Below, piece after piece: positions 23,732 to 35,332 of a stretch of 64,000 bases of DNA. A model generated the notes under the pieces. It made no database searches, was not told the origin of the DNA, and saw only the letters and a list, made by a program, of their open reading frames with translations. The position numbers were made by a program, and so were the translations under genes. The DNA is from Amorphophallus konjac (lineage: Eukaryota > Streptophyta > Magnoliopsida > Alismatales > Araceae). The stretch covers positions 567,474,140 to 567,538,139 of the forward strand of contig CM040121.1 of NCBI GenBank assembly GCA_022559845.1, in the 5' to 3' direction. Position 1 is the first letter of the stretch, and the number at the start of each line of letters is the position of its first letter.

Positions 23732-25336
23732 CTAGGTGGCGACATCCTGGGCGGCCGAAGGGTCGCCCAGCTCTTCCCCCATGGCATAGTATTCATCGGC
23801 CAGTGCCTCGTCGGCCTCGTAATCGACATGCTCAAGCTCGGGAGGCGCGGATCCTCCAACACCTAAGGCTAGGGTGGTGCGAGCGGGACACTCACTAGCA
23901 ATGTGGCCGTACCCGTGACAGTGGAAACATTGTATTCGCGATCGACTACTCTCCCCGATAAGAGGGGCCTTACCCTTATCATCCCGCCGGGTAGGGGGTG
24001 TAGGCAACAATGGGGGAGGTGTAGGTGCCTTGGACAAGAGTGGAGGGGGTGCCGGTGCCAGAGGACGGGCTATAGGAGCTGGGGGACGGGCAAAGGGTGC
24101 CGGTGGTTGGGATGGAAATAGATCTCGGGGTGGAGGAGGGCGAGGCCGTGGAGCGAAGTGCTCCTGACGGGTGGGCTCCTGAGGTCGAGCCATGGGAGGC
24201 CGCTGATGTGGGCCTATAGAGTGACGGGGCTCGGTACTACGGAGAGGGGTGGGGCCCAACCGATGGCTAGACTCGAACTCTCCCTCAAATTGCTCCATCT
24301 CGAGAGCAACCTGATATGCCTCTTCCAACGTCTTGGCATTGCGGCGGAAAAGCTCATACTGGTAGTGTGGCCGCAAACCACGTCGAAAGCGGGACACGGG
24401 CATGGTACTCTCCTCCGTGACACCACATCGGAGAAAGTACTCATCAAACTCCGCGATGTATTCGGAGACGGACCGGTCTCCCTGGCTAAGACTTTGCCAT
24501 CTATCGATGAGTCGCTGGCGGTATGTGGGAGGAAGGTACTTTTGCCGAAGTTTATTCTTCATCTCGACCCATGTGTCGATCGGGGGTTCTAGCCGCTGAA
24601 GTAGCAGGCTCTCCACATTCTTCCAATAGGTTTGTGCCTGCCCCATGAGTTTCATGGTGGCAAATCGGACCCTTCGACGCTCTGACATATCATACCATTC
24701 AAAATAACGGTCCATGCCAAACTCCCAATCTAGGTAGACTTTCGGATCCAAAGACCCGTAAAAAGCGGGAGGATCCGCTCGCACGGTCTTAAGGACCCGA
24801 TCATCATCCTCATCTCGTTGTGGCTGAAAACCACGACGGCGTTGACCATACCCCTCGTAGGCATTGTCGGACCCATAGTCCTCGAGACCAAGGTCACGGT
24901 GTGGTAGTTGGGGAACCCGAGGAGGGGCGGGTGGAGGAACCAGTGGTGGCTGGTTTTGGGCCGAGGGAGCGGCCTGGACTTGGGCCATGGGAGCGGGTGG
25001 GACTTGGGCCCCCGCGGGAGGAGGTGCGGGTGGACCTTGGGCTGCCCCAGGAGGGTCCCCGTGTGACATCCTATCTAACCGCCCAACGAGGTCTTGGACC
25101 GACCTATCGGAGTTTTCCATGCGTCCCTCCATGGCCCTAAGGCGACCATCCATATTCTCGGAGAAGGTCCGAAAGTTAGCATCGGATTGGTCCAACCTAG
25201 CCATAATGACCATCATCGCCTCTTGTAGGGAGTGGAAGTCTCCCGAGGTATCCCGTGGGTTGGCCATAGGTGGGGGTGGGGGTGAGTACTGAGTACCCCG
25301 ACGAGTGGGCATGCAAACACACCGACTAGAGGACAC
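23732..25336 (-). CDS. Element C Gag polyprotein with CCHC zinc knuckle
   Basis: This 534-codon frame is uninterrupted. The likely start is Met24 (25267), opening MANP. Residues 35-90 form a probable coiled coil. Residues 95-145 are Pro/Ala/Gln-rich. Residues about 190-350 are a Ty3/gypsy Gag (retrotrans_gag) domain with FYGSLDPKVYLDWE, YWKNVE, WVEMKNKLRQKYLP and QGDRSVSEY. Residues 360-450 are Pro-rich. Residues 470-483 are a CX2CX4HX4C knuckle (CFHCHGYGHIASEC), followed by an acidic tail. Gag would package RNA into particles. An intact gag in an element lacking pol suggests it can supply its own capsid but needs outside RT and integrase. Overlapping plus-strand ORFs are shadows. Confidence 0.93.
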   Translation of the reverse strand: MSSSRCVCMPTRRGTQYSPPPPPMANPRDTSGDFHSLQEAMMVIMARLDQSDANFRTFSENMDGRLRAMEGRMENSDRSVQDLVGRLDRMSHGDPPGAAQGPPAPPPAGAQVPPAPMAQVQAAPSAQNQPPLVPPPAPPRVPQLPHRDLGLEDYGSDNAYEGYGQRRRGFQPQRDEDDDRVLKTVRADPPAFYGSLDPKVYLDWEFGMDRYFEWYDMSERRRVRFATMKLMGQAQTYWKNVESLLLQRLEPPIDTWVEMKNKLRQKYLPPTYRQRLIDRWQSLSQGDRSVSEYIAEFDEYFLRCGVTEESTMPVSRFRRGLRPHYQYELFRRNAKTLEEAYQVALEMEQFEGEFESSHRLGPTPLRSTEPRHSIGPHQRPPMARPQEPTRQEHFAPRPRPPPPRDLFPSQPPAPFARPPAPIARPLAPAPPPLLSKAPTPPPLLPTPPTRRDDKGKAPLIGESSRSRIQCFHCHGYGHIASECPARTTLALGVGGSAPPELEHVDYEADEALADEYYAMGEELGDPSAAQDVAT

Positions 25337-25651
25337 CGACTAAAGCAAAACACACTAATGTAAAATGATGCGCCTAGACTTAACCAAAACTCGGTACGCG
25401 GCGGAGATAATTGACCCGAAGGTCACTCGCACAAGTGTGCGGCCTTCCCGATAGGCGTAACCTAACGGTCGGATAACACCTTTTTATATACCGAGTAAAG
25501 GGATGTATGCGACCCAAAAACGACTCTTTTTGTTGTTTTAAAAATATGATGATCCTAAACACGACTTAGACCGACTAATGACTAGACGTAAATGACACTC
25601 TTTTTTTTTGCTTTTTGACACCCTAGACTCAAACTCGCTCTGATACCAAAT
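25337..25651 (-). promoter_or_regulatory. Element C leader and tRNA-Met primer-binding site
   Basis: TGGTATCAGAGC on the minus strand at 25637-25648 lies three bases from the 5' LTR. The leader is closely similar to that of B, including a poly-A/T run near 25600. Confidence 0.93.
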
Positions 25652-27823
25652 TGATGCGGGACGAGACACGGACACGGCAAGCTCGCGATCGTCCCTTGAT
25701 GAGGGAAGCGTCGGACGTGCACGGTTGAGAAACCGGCAAGAGCTAGGGTGGTCGGCTCGCACTTTCGTGCCAGGATCGGGTCACGGGACGGTCTCGCTCA
25801 CTCTCTCGCAGCAACGGTGATATGAAATTATAACGAGCTAGGTCCTAAAACATGCTCTCTAGCAGTGGCATAAACAAGCATATATGAAATAAGCGAAATG
25901 CCAAGTGTAGGAGCGAAGATGATACCTCCACGCGCTCGGCGTGGGGACGACGGACCCGGCCGAAACTCGTACTCCCGGAACAATATTACACAATATTACA
26001 GAAATGCAAGCCGCTGCCCACTCCACGCAGGGAGGTAAAGGGCTACACAATGGGGTCTGGGAGGACCGAATTCGGGTTGACGGGCGGCTTCTCGCGTTGA
26101 TTCGGCAACGCCCGAACTAATGACGGTGGGGCCCACGTGCTGTCCTGAGGGGCCGTGTGGGACCCGGGTCACCGCTGTGGTGGGGGACACTGATGGAAGA
26201 GATCCCCGGGCTGGCGGCACGCTGGAACGATGATCGGAGGCCGGGCGGCTCCGGCCGGCGCCCGTCGGGAAAACTTCCCACGGATCTGCAGTTTCTGGTT
26301 TTCAGCGCGCTGTCCGGCGAGAACGGACGCTGCGGTCAGATCCGATGTCGGATTGACACGAAATTAGCGCCGTTGGAAAGCTGACTCGAAGTACTTCAAT
26401 GTAGGCCTATAGATCTGGCCTGGATCTTTGCTGATCTGGACTTGTGGAATTTACAACCTCCTGTTTTACAGTAACTGAACACTCAGATCTGTAGTGCTGA
26501 TCTCTGATAACTGCCATTGACCGCTAGGAGGACCTTAGATTCAGACTTCGACTTCTTCATGAAAGTTGTAGGATTTTGAGTTGGGAAGATGGAAAAGTTG
26601 GTTTGGACACGTTTGGATATGTCTATGAATTTCTATGATTTGTTTACTGGAAGAATGTTGAATCTGAGATCTGGCTGGAGGTACTGTAGCTCCGGTAGAA
26701 CATGAATTTTGAAAAATAGGTAAAAGACTCAACAAAAATTAATAAAAATAGTGGTGGTAGGGAAAAATGGACAGAAACCCCAGTTAAATTGGGAGGGCAA
26801 AAGAAATTCAAAAGGGTGGTAGAAGGGGACGAACTCAAAGGTTCTGTCACTGTAGACAGAGACAGATCTGATTTGAGTTTGGGGAATGAACGAAGTGAAA
26901 ACAATATGAAACGGGGGAATTGGGAGCTGAATGTTTTTGTAGGGAATGGTCTATAAGGTAGGAACCAACCCTCAAAATTTGAAGTCGATCTGAACTCGTG
27001 GCTGACTTGAGGAATTTCCTAGCTTCACCTCTGTCCAGCAAGACAGAACACCAAAATTGATCCCGTGGCGGCTCGAAGGCGGCACGAACGGCGGCGACGG
27101 CGGCACCGGTGATGATCAGAGGTTGAGAGGGGATGAAGGGAGGTAGAACCACTCTAGATCTGGGGTTGAAGGTGGAAGAACAGCAGGGGGAGGAGAGAGG
27201 GGCGCACCAAGCTCCAAGAGACTCAACAATTTTCTGAATTTTTCATTGATTTTCATATGAAAATACAAGGTTTTATATGCTAGGTTTCTAATCCATTCTA
27301 GGCCCTTGGATCAAGGGTTGATTAGTGAATGGCTGAGATACAATGTGAATAACACACTTAATACATTTGTTTAATCTAATTTGACCATCTCCATTCAACC
27401 ATGGACTAATTCCATTCAAACACCACCTAACTAGCCTAATAAGGCCAAAAGAGGGGGCGCCCCCTTCATGGGCCTCTCTTGGGCCTAGGCTGGTCCAAGG
27501 GCAGCCAACCCAACCCATTAACTCAAGTCTAGACTTGGGCCTTCCAAGTCTTGGTGGCCCATGAGAGGGAGTGGCCCAATTGGGCCTTAAATGACTAATA
27601 AGGTCCATAAGGGTGGCACTTGGTCCAATATGAACTAGGCTTTCTAATGGACTCTACTAATAGCAATCTAACCTTGGACTTAACATAACAAATGGCCCAT
27701 TGGCTTGATATAAGCCTTACAAGGAGCCCAAAAGAAAGAAAATACACAATTACAATCTCATACAAGCCATAACTCACAAATACACTTCACCCGTGTAATG
27801 AAATCGCCTTTGATGCCCCATCA
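25652..27823 (-). repeat. Element C 5' LTR
   Basis: This 2,172-bp partner of 21086-23248 is next to the primer site. Mirrored small ORFs in the two LTRs are not genes. Confidence 0.93.
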
Positions 27824-28150
27824 GGAGTGTCACTAGACCAAGGGTGAAGGTAGCTTGGTTAGGGCGGCGTGCCACTAGACCAAGGGTGAAGGTAGCTTGG
27901 TTAGGGCGGAGTGCCACTAGACCAAGGGTGAGGGTAGCTTGGTTAGGGTGAAGTGCCACTAGACCAAGGGTGAGGGTAGCTTGGTTAGGGCGGCGTGCCA
28001 CTAGACCAAGGTTGAAGGTAGCTTGGTTAGGCCGGAGTGCCACTAGACCAAGGGTGAGTGTAACTTGGTTAGGGCGGAGTGCCACTAGACCAAGGGTGAG
28101 GGTAGCTTGGTTAGGGCGGAGTGCCACTAGACCAAGGGTAAAGGTAGATC
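27824..28150. repeat. 42-bp tandem array, right part
   Basis: About 7.7 further copies of the unit at 20736-21085 continue after element C, up to the integrase stop codon. The first five bases are the second copy of the TSD of C. Confidence 0.93.
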
Positions 28151-29246
28151 ATTCGGGGAGCGCCGGTTGAACCGTGTGATACAGCTTTAGGTGCTTCCCA
28201 TTAAGGGGAGAGAATTGGATGACTCCTTTGTAATCCGCAAGGATGTACGCACCCCCTTCATATACTCGGTGGACGACATACGGTCCGACCCAGTTTTCAA
28301 TCAACTTCTCCTTGCGGTTGGAGGCCATCACCTCTCTTCTTTTAACCATCACCAGGTCACCCCTTTTGAACTCCCGTCCTTTGACCAGCTTATCAAAAGC
28401 ACGGGCCATGCGGGCTTGATAGAGTTGAATATTCTGTTGTGCCCGGAGGCGCTTTCCTTCAAGCTCGGCGAGCTCTTCTAATCTTCTTTCTACGTTGACC
28501 TGCTCGTTGCCCACCAATCCAAGCTGGATGGCGACCCGCAATGAGGGGATCTCCAGCTCAATCGGCACCATGGCCTCTGACCCATATACAAGGGAGTAGG
28601 GCGAGCAGTCGGTAGGGGTCTTGTAGACCGTGCGGTAAGCCCACAGTGCCTCGTAGATTCTTTCTTCCCAATCTCTTCTGTCAGTCTTGACAATTTTTGC
28701 CAGCAGAGTGCATAGTGTCTTGTTAAAGGCCTCTGCAAGCCCATTGGCTTGAGGATAGTAGGGAGACGATGTTCTCCAATCAATCTTGTATTTGTCAGCT
28801 AGCCGATAAACCTTCTGATTTCTGAAGTGGCCGCCGTTGTCGGAGATGATTCGGCTGGGAATCCCGAACTGAAATATTACATTCTGTCGGAAGAATCTCG
28901 CAACTAATTCTCCCGTGACTTCTTTTAGTGCTACTACCTCCGCCCATCTGGAGAAGTAATCTGTAGCTGCTAAGATGTATTTGCACCCTGATGAAGATGC
29001 TGGTAGTGGCCCCACCATGTCCGTACCCCACTGGGCAAACGGCCAACTCGGTAAGGTAGGATGTAGAGGCATTGGAGGTCTTCTTGACAGATTGGCGTGC
29101 TCTTGACATTTCTGACAAGCCTTGGCAAACTTGCAGCAATCATCAAATATAGTGGGCCGATAATAACCCAATTTCTTTATTTCGATTTTCATTTTCGGAC
29201 CGGCCTGGTGCGCCCCGGCTGATCCGACATGGACTTCTTGCATCAC
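28149..29246 (-). pseudogene. Element A integrase
   Basis: A 365-codon frame holds a nearly complete Ty3/gypsy integrase. The HHCC zinc domain is visible (H6, H13, C44, C47). The catalytic triad is D76 (GTDMVGPL), D136 (SDNGGHF) and E172 (NGLAEAFN), with 35 residues between the last two. A GPY/F-type C-terminal motif (ENWVGPY) follows, and there is no chromodomain, as expected for the Tat clade. The frame begins right after an in-frame TAG near 29250 that cuts it from the upstream RNase H linker. Otherwise the domain is intact. It ends directly at the 42-bp tandem array. Confidence 0.93.
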
Positions 29247-29438
29247 CTACCTGGCTTCCCCTGGAGATAAGCATCGAAGTAATACCTTCTTTTGGGCATC
29301 TGCCATTATTCGGAACAATGTCCCTTTCCTCATCTCATAAGAATCTTTTACTCTTAAGAGTTTTATTCTCTGTTCTTTCACCTTCGGAAGTTGTTGGTGT
29401 TGGAACCAATGCAGGAGGGATTCCCGCCAGTCGGGCTG

Positions 29439-30311
29439 CTAGACTGCTCCAGCAACTGCTACTTCATCGGCTTGTTCACCGGCTAGAGCTTCTATCATGC
29501 TGGGGACCTGCCACCAGTTGATGACTGTTATATTCAGGCTCGTATCAGGCGGGACTGCCAAGGAACTGGCCAGCTTTGCGAGGGCATCGGCTTGAGCATT
29601 CTGTCCCCGGTTGATGTGCTTGATGCTGACGAAGTAGAATCTTGTCATTAGGTGCAGGGCCAGATGGTAGTAAGGGACGAGCTCCTGCTTTCGTACCTCA
29701 AACTCCCCTTCCAATTGTTTTATAACTAGCATGGAGTCCCCGAATGCCTCTAGCATTTGAATCCCCATGGATAGAGCAATCTGTAGCCCGATAATGAGGG
29801 CTTCATATTCTGCTTCATTATTTGTGCAAGGCTTGTTTATTGAGCAGGATGTGTGTATGACTTCCCCTTCCGGGGACTTCAAGACTATGCCTGCTCCTGC
29901 GCGGACTCTGGCCGATCCCGTAGTTGTGGTGTCAATTCTAGAGGCACCATCAAAATACAGCTGCCATAGGGAGGGCCGCACCTGGCTGACCTCCAAAGTC
30001 TCATCTTCAGGAAGCTCTGGTTCCAGAGGGCAGTCTTCGGGTACTGGATGTTCAGCAAAGAAGTCTACAATAGCTTGGCCCTTGACGGCCCTTTGCGATA
30101 CATAGGAGATGTCATACTCCATAAGAATCACCGCCCATTTGCCCAGGCGGCCTTTGAGGGCCGGCTGAGACATGATGTATCTAAGCGGATCCTCCCTAGA
30201 AATCAGCTTAACTTCATGCGACAGCATGTAGTGTCGCAGCTTCTTGACCGCGAAGACCAATGCCAGGCAAATCTTCTCAATGTAGGTGTACCTTTCCTCA
30301 GTTCTGACCAT
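29439..30311 (-). pseudogene. Element A RNase H plus second archaeal-type RNase H (aRNH)
   Basis: Residues 1-100 carry the RT-linked RNase H end (YTYIEKICLALVFAVKKLRHY, then the DISYV block), which includes the connection region. Residues about 116-250 form a separate archaeal-like RNase H. Its D-E-D-D set is visible as D121 (YFDGAS), E168 (NNEAEYEAL), D192 (GDS) and D242 (ADALAKL). Tat elements are known for carrying both RNase H domains. The enzyme would remove RNA from RNA:DNA hybrids. A frameshift near 30310 separates it from RT, and a further break lies between 29439 and 29250 before integrase. Confidence 0.92.
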
Positions 30312-31775
30312 TCTTCGGCTGAGATAGTAGAGGCTTGTTCTTTTCCTTCTTCATTATTCTGGGCTAGCATTGCCCCCAGAGAATTGTGTGTGGCTGCTAT
30401 GTAGAGGATCAGCGGCTGTCCTTTCACCGGTGCACCCAGCACTGGAGGGGTTTTCAGGTAATCTTTCAGTCTATCGAAGGCTAGCTGGCATTCCTCGTCC
30501 CAATAGAAGGGAACGTCCTTCATCATCAGCTTGTGAAAGGGGTGGCACCGCCCCGACAGGTTGGATATAAACCGTCGGACGTATGCCAGGCGGCCCTGAA
30601 GAGATCTTAGCTCGGAGAGATTCCTTGGCGAGGGTAACTCCTGAATCGCTTTGATCTTTGCGGGGTCTATTTCAATTCCCCGATACCTGACAATGAAACC
30701 CAAGAATTTTTCGCTCGAGACTCCGAACGCGCACTTCATAGGGTTCATTTTTAATTCATACTGCCTTAGCCTCTAGAAAATGACTCGGAGGTCCTGCAGA
30801 TGGTCTTCTTTCTTTTTGGTCTTGACTACCAGGTCATCTATGTAGCACTCGACCTTATGGTAAAGCAGCTCATCAAATATTCTAGTCATCGCCTGCTGAT
30901 AAGTTGCACCAGTGTTCTTTAATCCGAACGGCATTCTTTTGTAGTGATAAAATGCCTTTGGGTGTTCGGAAGGCAGTGTGGATCCGGTCATGTTCCGCAA
31001 TCCATATCTGGTTGTAGCCAGACGACCCATCCATGAATGATAAGGCCTCATGACCAGTGATTGCATCTATCATGACCTCCGTTATCGGCACTGGAAAGTC
31101 ATCTTTAGGGCAGGCTTTATTCAGATCCCGGAAGTCAACACATATCCGGATCTGTCCATTCTTCTTCTTCACGGGCACGATGTTAGCCAACCACGTGGTA
31201 TATTGATTTTCCTCGACGAAAACCACATCAATGAGCTTGTCGACCTCTTTGCATATTTGAGTGATGAGCTCTGGCCTCATACGCCTAGGGGGCTGTTTCA
31301 CCGGCTCTACCCCAGGGTTTATGGTCAGCTCATGCTGTGAGACCGAGGGGCTTAGTCCCGACATCTCTTTGTAGGTCCAGGCAAAGTAGTCCCGATATTC
31401 TTGTAGCAGCTGGATATACATTCCCTGTTCTTCGGCAGACAGTTGGGCACTGAGGAAGGTTGGTCTGGGGTCATCTTCATCTCCCAGGTTGACTTCTATC
31501 AGTTCATCGACTGTTGCCTGACCTCCGTCTTCTATCTCAGGGGATGCAGGCTGGAGGTCGACAAAGTCTGGTATATCATCTTCGAGGTCGAGGACCTCGA
31601 TCCCTTCGTCTTGATTTATTTGAGCTTTGCCAGAAGTTTCTTGTTCGGCTGATAATGGGTGCATGCACTGTTCTGCCAACAAGTTTACCTTACCAGCAAC
31701 TTCAAGGGGCGAGTTGATTGCCTCACTCCCTGCTGAGGGGATTGCAGTCACCATGGGCTGGCGATTATTTGTCAT
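30203..31775 (-). pseudogene. Element A reverse transcriptase
   Basis: Three frames together cover the RT. At 30882-31775 are the acidic linker, the palm start (WLANIVPVKKKNG, ICVDFRDLNKACPKD) and the first catalytic Asp in SFMDGSSGYNQI. The next part, in another frame (30773-31066), has MPFGLKNTGATYQQAM and the YIDD motif. The thumb and RNase H start lie at 30203-30748. Breaks are a frameshift near 30960, a stop near 30773 and a frameshift near 30310. All conserved RT blocks are present, so the lesions are recent relative to family age. This is Ty3/gypsy RT by sequence style and by its place before integrase. Confidence 0.93.
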
Positions 31776-32603
31776 TAAGTCAGAGTGGCCTTGCAGCTCT
31801 TTGGCAAAGGGTGAAGAGATCTCAGTCTCCTAAGCTACCATGCCCTCAGTGAAGGCAATCATTTCTCTTCTAGCAGCATTTGTCTCTTGATCAGGCTCGG
31901 GGGAAGTTTCCCTAACTGGTCTGAGAAGTGCCGACATCATGAGTAGAGGAGGGCCACTGGAGGGAGGCCGCTCTGCTTCTTCCACCTCTTCAGCCTCACT
32001 GTTGCTAGCTATGTCAAATTTGGCTTGAAGAGCAGTATCTTCCGGATAGACATGTTCCCAGCAGCAGCAGGGGAACACAGCCCCGGATTCTGGACTTCTT
32101 GGATGGGCTGGTTGAATGCACTCAACTTCTGTCAGGTGTTCATCAATAGCTGCCCCCAGTGGGGTATCCTCTATTGGGTAGAAAGCAGAGATGGTGTCCA
32201 CTTCATAGCGCCCGCTATAATAGTATTCTTCGAGGGTGAAGCCCAATCCCGGATGCTGAGTGACACGCCTCATTTCTTTGTCTAGGCTCGGAGGGTACCA
32301 TAGCTTCTGGAATGCTTCTTTCCTCTTGCGAGGCTGGCCGGAAGGGATGTGCTATTTCTGGAACATCTTGGCCATTTGATTTGTCATAAATGTCAGCCTC
32401 TGTATAGGCATTGAGGGGTTCTCTATGTCTTCAGGCAGATGACAATCAGTGTCTTCTTGTGTAGGGTGCTCTTCAACTGTGTAGAACAGGCTGCTGGGAC
32501 CATCTATCTGTGTCACCTCCCATGCTTTGAAAGGCTCGACAGTAGCATTGTCGAGGCTGAGAATTGGCTTGGTAAGACCTTCAGAGACTCCGATGTGGTC
32601 GTG
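31776..32603 (-). pseudogene. Element A protease-RT spacer
   Basis: The minus strand is largely open (147 codons at 31830-32273) and acidic, with no recognised domain. A stop at about 31830 separates it from the RT frame. Ogre elements carry an intron between protease and RT. I could not establish splice sites here. It connects the protease and RT frames of the same polyprotein. Confidence 0.6.
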
Positions 32604-33617
32604 CTATTGATCAACCCTGGCTTCATTGGTTTCGGGGTAGATGGCGGGAGGCGCTATCCGGCCCACATCCCCGGTGACAGTGATGTGTGAAACCACCTTG
32701 GGATTGATATATCCACGCAGCGGCGGAGGGAACCATTCTTCTTTGGAAGTGTCTTTTATTGTGCTAGAAAAGGTCTTGGCCGCAGGGGCCTTCTGCGACC
32801 ATTCTGCATATAGAGGGGCATCTGCAAAGTGGCATTTGAATACTTTGAATGGGTGGAGATCAGCAAATACTCTTTCCTCTCTCCCATTCGTGCTGTATTT
32901 GATGCATTGGTGAAGTGTGGAAGGTACCACCATATTCTCATGTAGCCAAGGGTGACCAAGCAGTGCCTTATATGAGGTGCGGGAATCAATGACATGAAAC
33001 TGCACCTTCGTGACGAAGTCCCCTAGGGTGAGCGTGAACTCTGCTACCCCTAGCGACACTTTGCACTTTTGATTGAAGCCGGCAATACGCATATCCCCGA
33101 CCTTTTGTAGGTGCACGTTGAAGTAGTACCTCTCATAAATCCTGTAGGGTAGAATGTTGACGGTTGCCCCCGGGTCCACCAGGATTCTGTTCAACTCTCG
33201 GCCATTTAGGTGTCCCCTTATATACAGAGGTCTGTTGTGACTGGTGGTGGGGAGCAACATGCCCTCTTGGGTGAAGGTCGTGCTGGCCTCCGGCAGTGCC
33301 TCAGCTAGGCAGGCTTTATATTGGGCAGGCGTCTGGAGAGCAGTAATGATCGCCTGTCGGGTCTCGTCACTGAGAGAGAGAATTTCCAAGACAGTGAATC
33401 TCGCTGGGAGCTTCTTCAAGAGCTTCACCACCCGACTTCCAGCTCGGACATTGGATAGCTTCATTTCATCCGCCCACCTGGGTTTGGAAGATTCTTGGAC
33501 AGTGGCCCATGATGGACCTGCTTCATCAGACTCAGAGGCTACACCGTTTTGCTCGGGATTACCTCCTGGCTGCTCCTCACTGGCTGCTGTCGGGTGAGTT
33601 TCTACCTCTTCTGACAA
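32604..33617 (-). pseudogene. Element A aspartic protease region
   Basis: This 337-codon frame holds a retropepsin-like domain. The active-site-type motif is DPGATVNILP at about residue 148, with Pro replacing the usual Ser/Thr. Downstream are the hydrophobic strands VQFHVIDSRTSYKALLGHPWLH typical of plant Ty3/gypsy proteases. Residues 1-110 are an acidic linker continuing from Gag. To the right the frame is cut by the solo LTR F, and a stop lies just inside the junction. A DPG active site also occurs in related plant elements, so it need not be a defect. Confidence 0.88.
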
Positions 33618-33654
33618 TTCGGGAGATTGTTGGAGTTATGGGCGATTGCCCCCG

Positions 33655-35332
33655 TGATGTGACATGACCTAAGGGTGCAATGGTATCAACCAAATGAACC
33701 TCGGACCTAGACTTGCGAGCCCACTTACAAATTGGCGGACTCGATGTTGGCAGACCGATATCGCAGCACAACCCTTTCCCCGTGGTGACTAAGTGATGGT
33801 AGGGTGGATTCGAGAGCCTAAACCACACTGGTTGGGGTGATGACTTGGCCAATGAGTTCCCCTCCCTTGGATTGGAGCACCCACATCAGTGGGGTGGACG
33901 CCGTGCCTTGAGGGCACGGGGATCTCTCCTCACTCAATCCGCGGTGGCCACTCGAGATCGGGAATCACGGGACTGGGCACTCTCTTCCTCGCCGGCTGAA
34001 CTTAGAAATGATACTAATTAAACACAAATATCCAGGGAGGGTTCAGAATATACCTGACCGGTGTGAGGACACCGGCCCCGAGTCGGAGACGTGGGCGAGC
34101 GGGGAAGCGTGTGTTCCCCACACGCCGCGCCGGTGAAGCTTCGAACCTGAAATTTCAGATTACATGCACTACGCCCCTTGCAAGGGGGTTGGACTAGGGG
34201 TGGGGGTTTGTATTACAACCAAAATATACCTCCATGAAGGGAGGGGCGTTCAGCCGGCCAGGCGGGGAAGGGGAAATGCGAACTAAGAGCCACTTGAAAG
34301 AACATTGTTGGATCAGCCCGCCCTCTGGAACAGTGGACAGACGGCTGATGATGCTGTCATAGCGGCCACTCAAGAATTTTACTGAAGGCGGGATCAGTGG
34401 GGATTTCTTCATAACTGGAGCCGGATGATGCCAGAATTTTTTTGATTTCTTTGGGCATCGCTGTTGGTCGGGGTAGGGGATTGAACAGGGTGGCAGACTC
34501 TCGATTCTGACAGCTTCAGGTTCCCAACAGCAGGAAGAAGATGGTGCCACGATCGCTCCCAAGCTCAAAATCAGGTGCCTCCAGATTCGTTGAAACCGTT
34601 GACTAGTCCTCTTCGAAACAAGACTGACGGGGATGCCAACTGTTGTTGGGGTCGGCCGATAGACTCTGAACACTGAGGGAGGGTCAGTGTAGACTGAGTG
34701 GAAGCAGAACCGCGTACCCGGGGAAGAAAATTGATAACTTTCAGGTCCGGTTGCCAAACTGGGCTCTGCTTCTTGGAGATGATAGAAAACTCATAGTATA
34801 AGATTTTTGAAGAAGAACTCTCGTTCAGATTCCCAGTAGGATCGCCGCAGTCGAGCTTCCACTCAGGTTCTAGTTTCCTGCCAGAGATGCTTTGCGTAGT
34901 CGAGGGAGAACTGATGGTTTCCCAACAAATCTCCTAGGGGGTAGAGGGAGCCCTTGACATTTTCATTCATTGATTCATTGATTCATTAACTCAAAATGAG
35001 GGAAATGGGGTCCTATATATAGGCAACCCACATTTTACAAAAAGTTCCCTGACATTTGACTTAAAGACAAATAACCAAGGGGGTAGAGGGAGCCCTTGGG
35101 CCTAGCCCAATGAATTGGGCCCAATAGCTAATCTAATCAACCTAATGACACTCAAACTTAGGGGAATAAACAAAAGACCTAGGGACATGACTCAAATAAA
35201 AGGGAAAATACATCAAATGACTCAAATAAAAAATTACATAGGACTCAAAATTAAATAACTAGACCATGCCGGATGCAACCGGGGCGAGGAGATGAGCTGT
35301 GAACGTGGGAATGGGAGGTGATGTCCCCATCA
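33655..35332 (-). mobile_element. Element F: solo LTR of the TGATGGGG family
   Basis: This 1,678-bp insertion reads TGATGGGGACATCAC at its start on the minus strand and TCACATCA at its end, as in the LTRs of element E. It is flanked by ccccg at 33650-33654 and 35333-35337. A minus-strand TATATATAGGA promoter box lies near 35011-35020. There is no interior, so it is a solo LTR. It lies between the gag and protease parts of A. ORFs here (for example 34194-34757) are not genes. Confidence 0.9.

Larger units (their letters stand above)
21086..27823 (-). mobile_element. Element C: TR-GAG-like non-autonomous LTR element with full Gag
   Basis: Two LTRs of about 2.17 kb surround a 2.4-kb interior. 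The TSD ggagt is at 21081-21085 and 27824-27828, within the 42-bp array. The primer site is beside the right LTR, so the element is on the minus strand. The only long ORF is a complete Gag. Protease, RT and most of integrase are absent, as in the class called TR-GAG. It is the closest relative of B. Confidence 0.94.

Noticed and set aside
20740..28127. ORFs with a 14-residue repeat in the 42-bp array
   Set aside because: By-product of a 42-bp tandem unit. Open on both strands, no domain.
34194..34757. 187-codon ORF in solo LTR F
   Set aside because: Lies entirely inside an LTR with clear ends and TSD. No domain.
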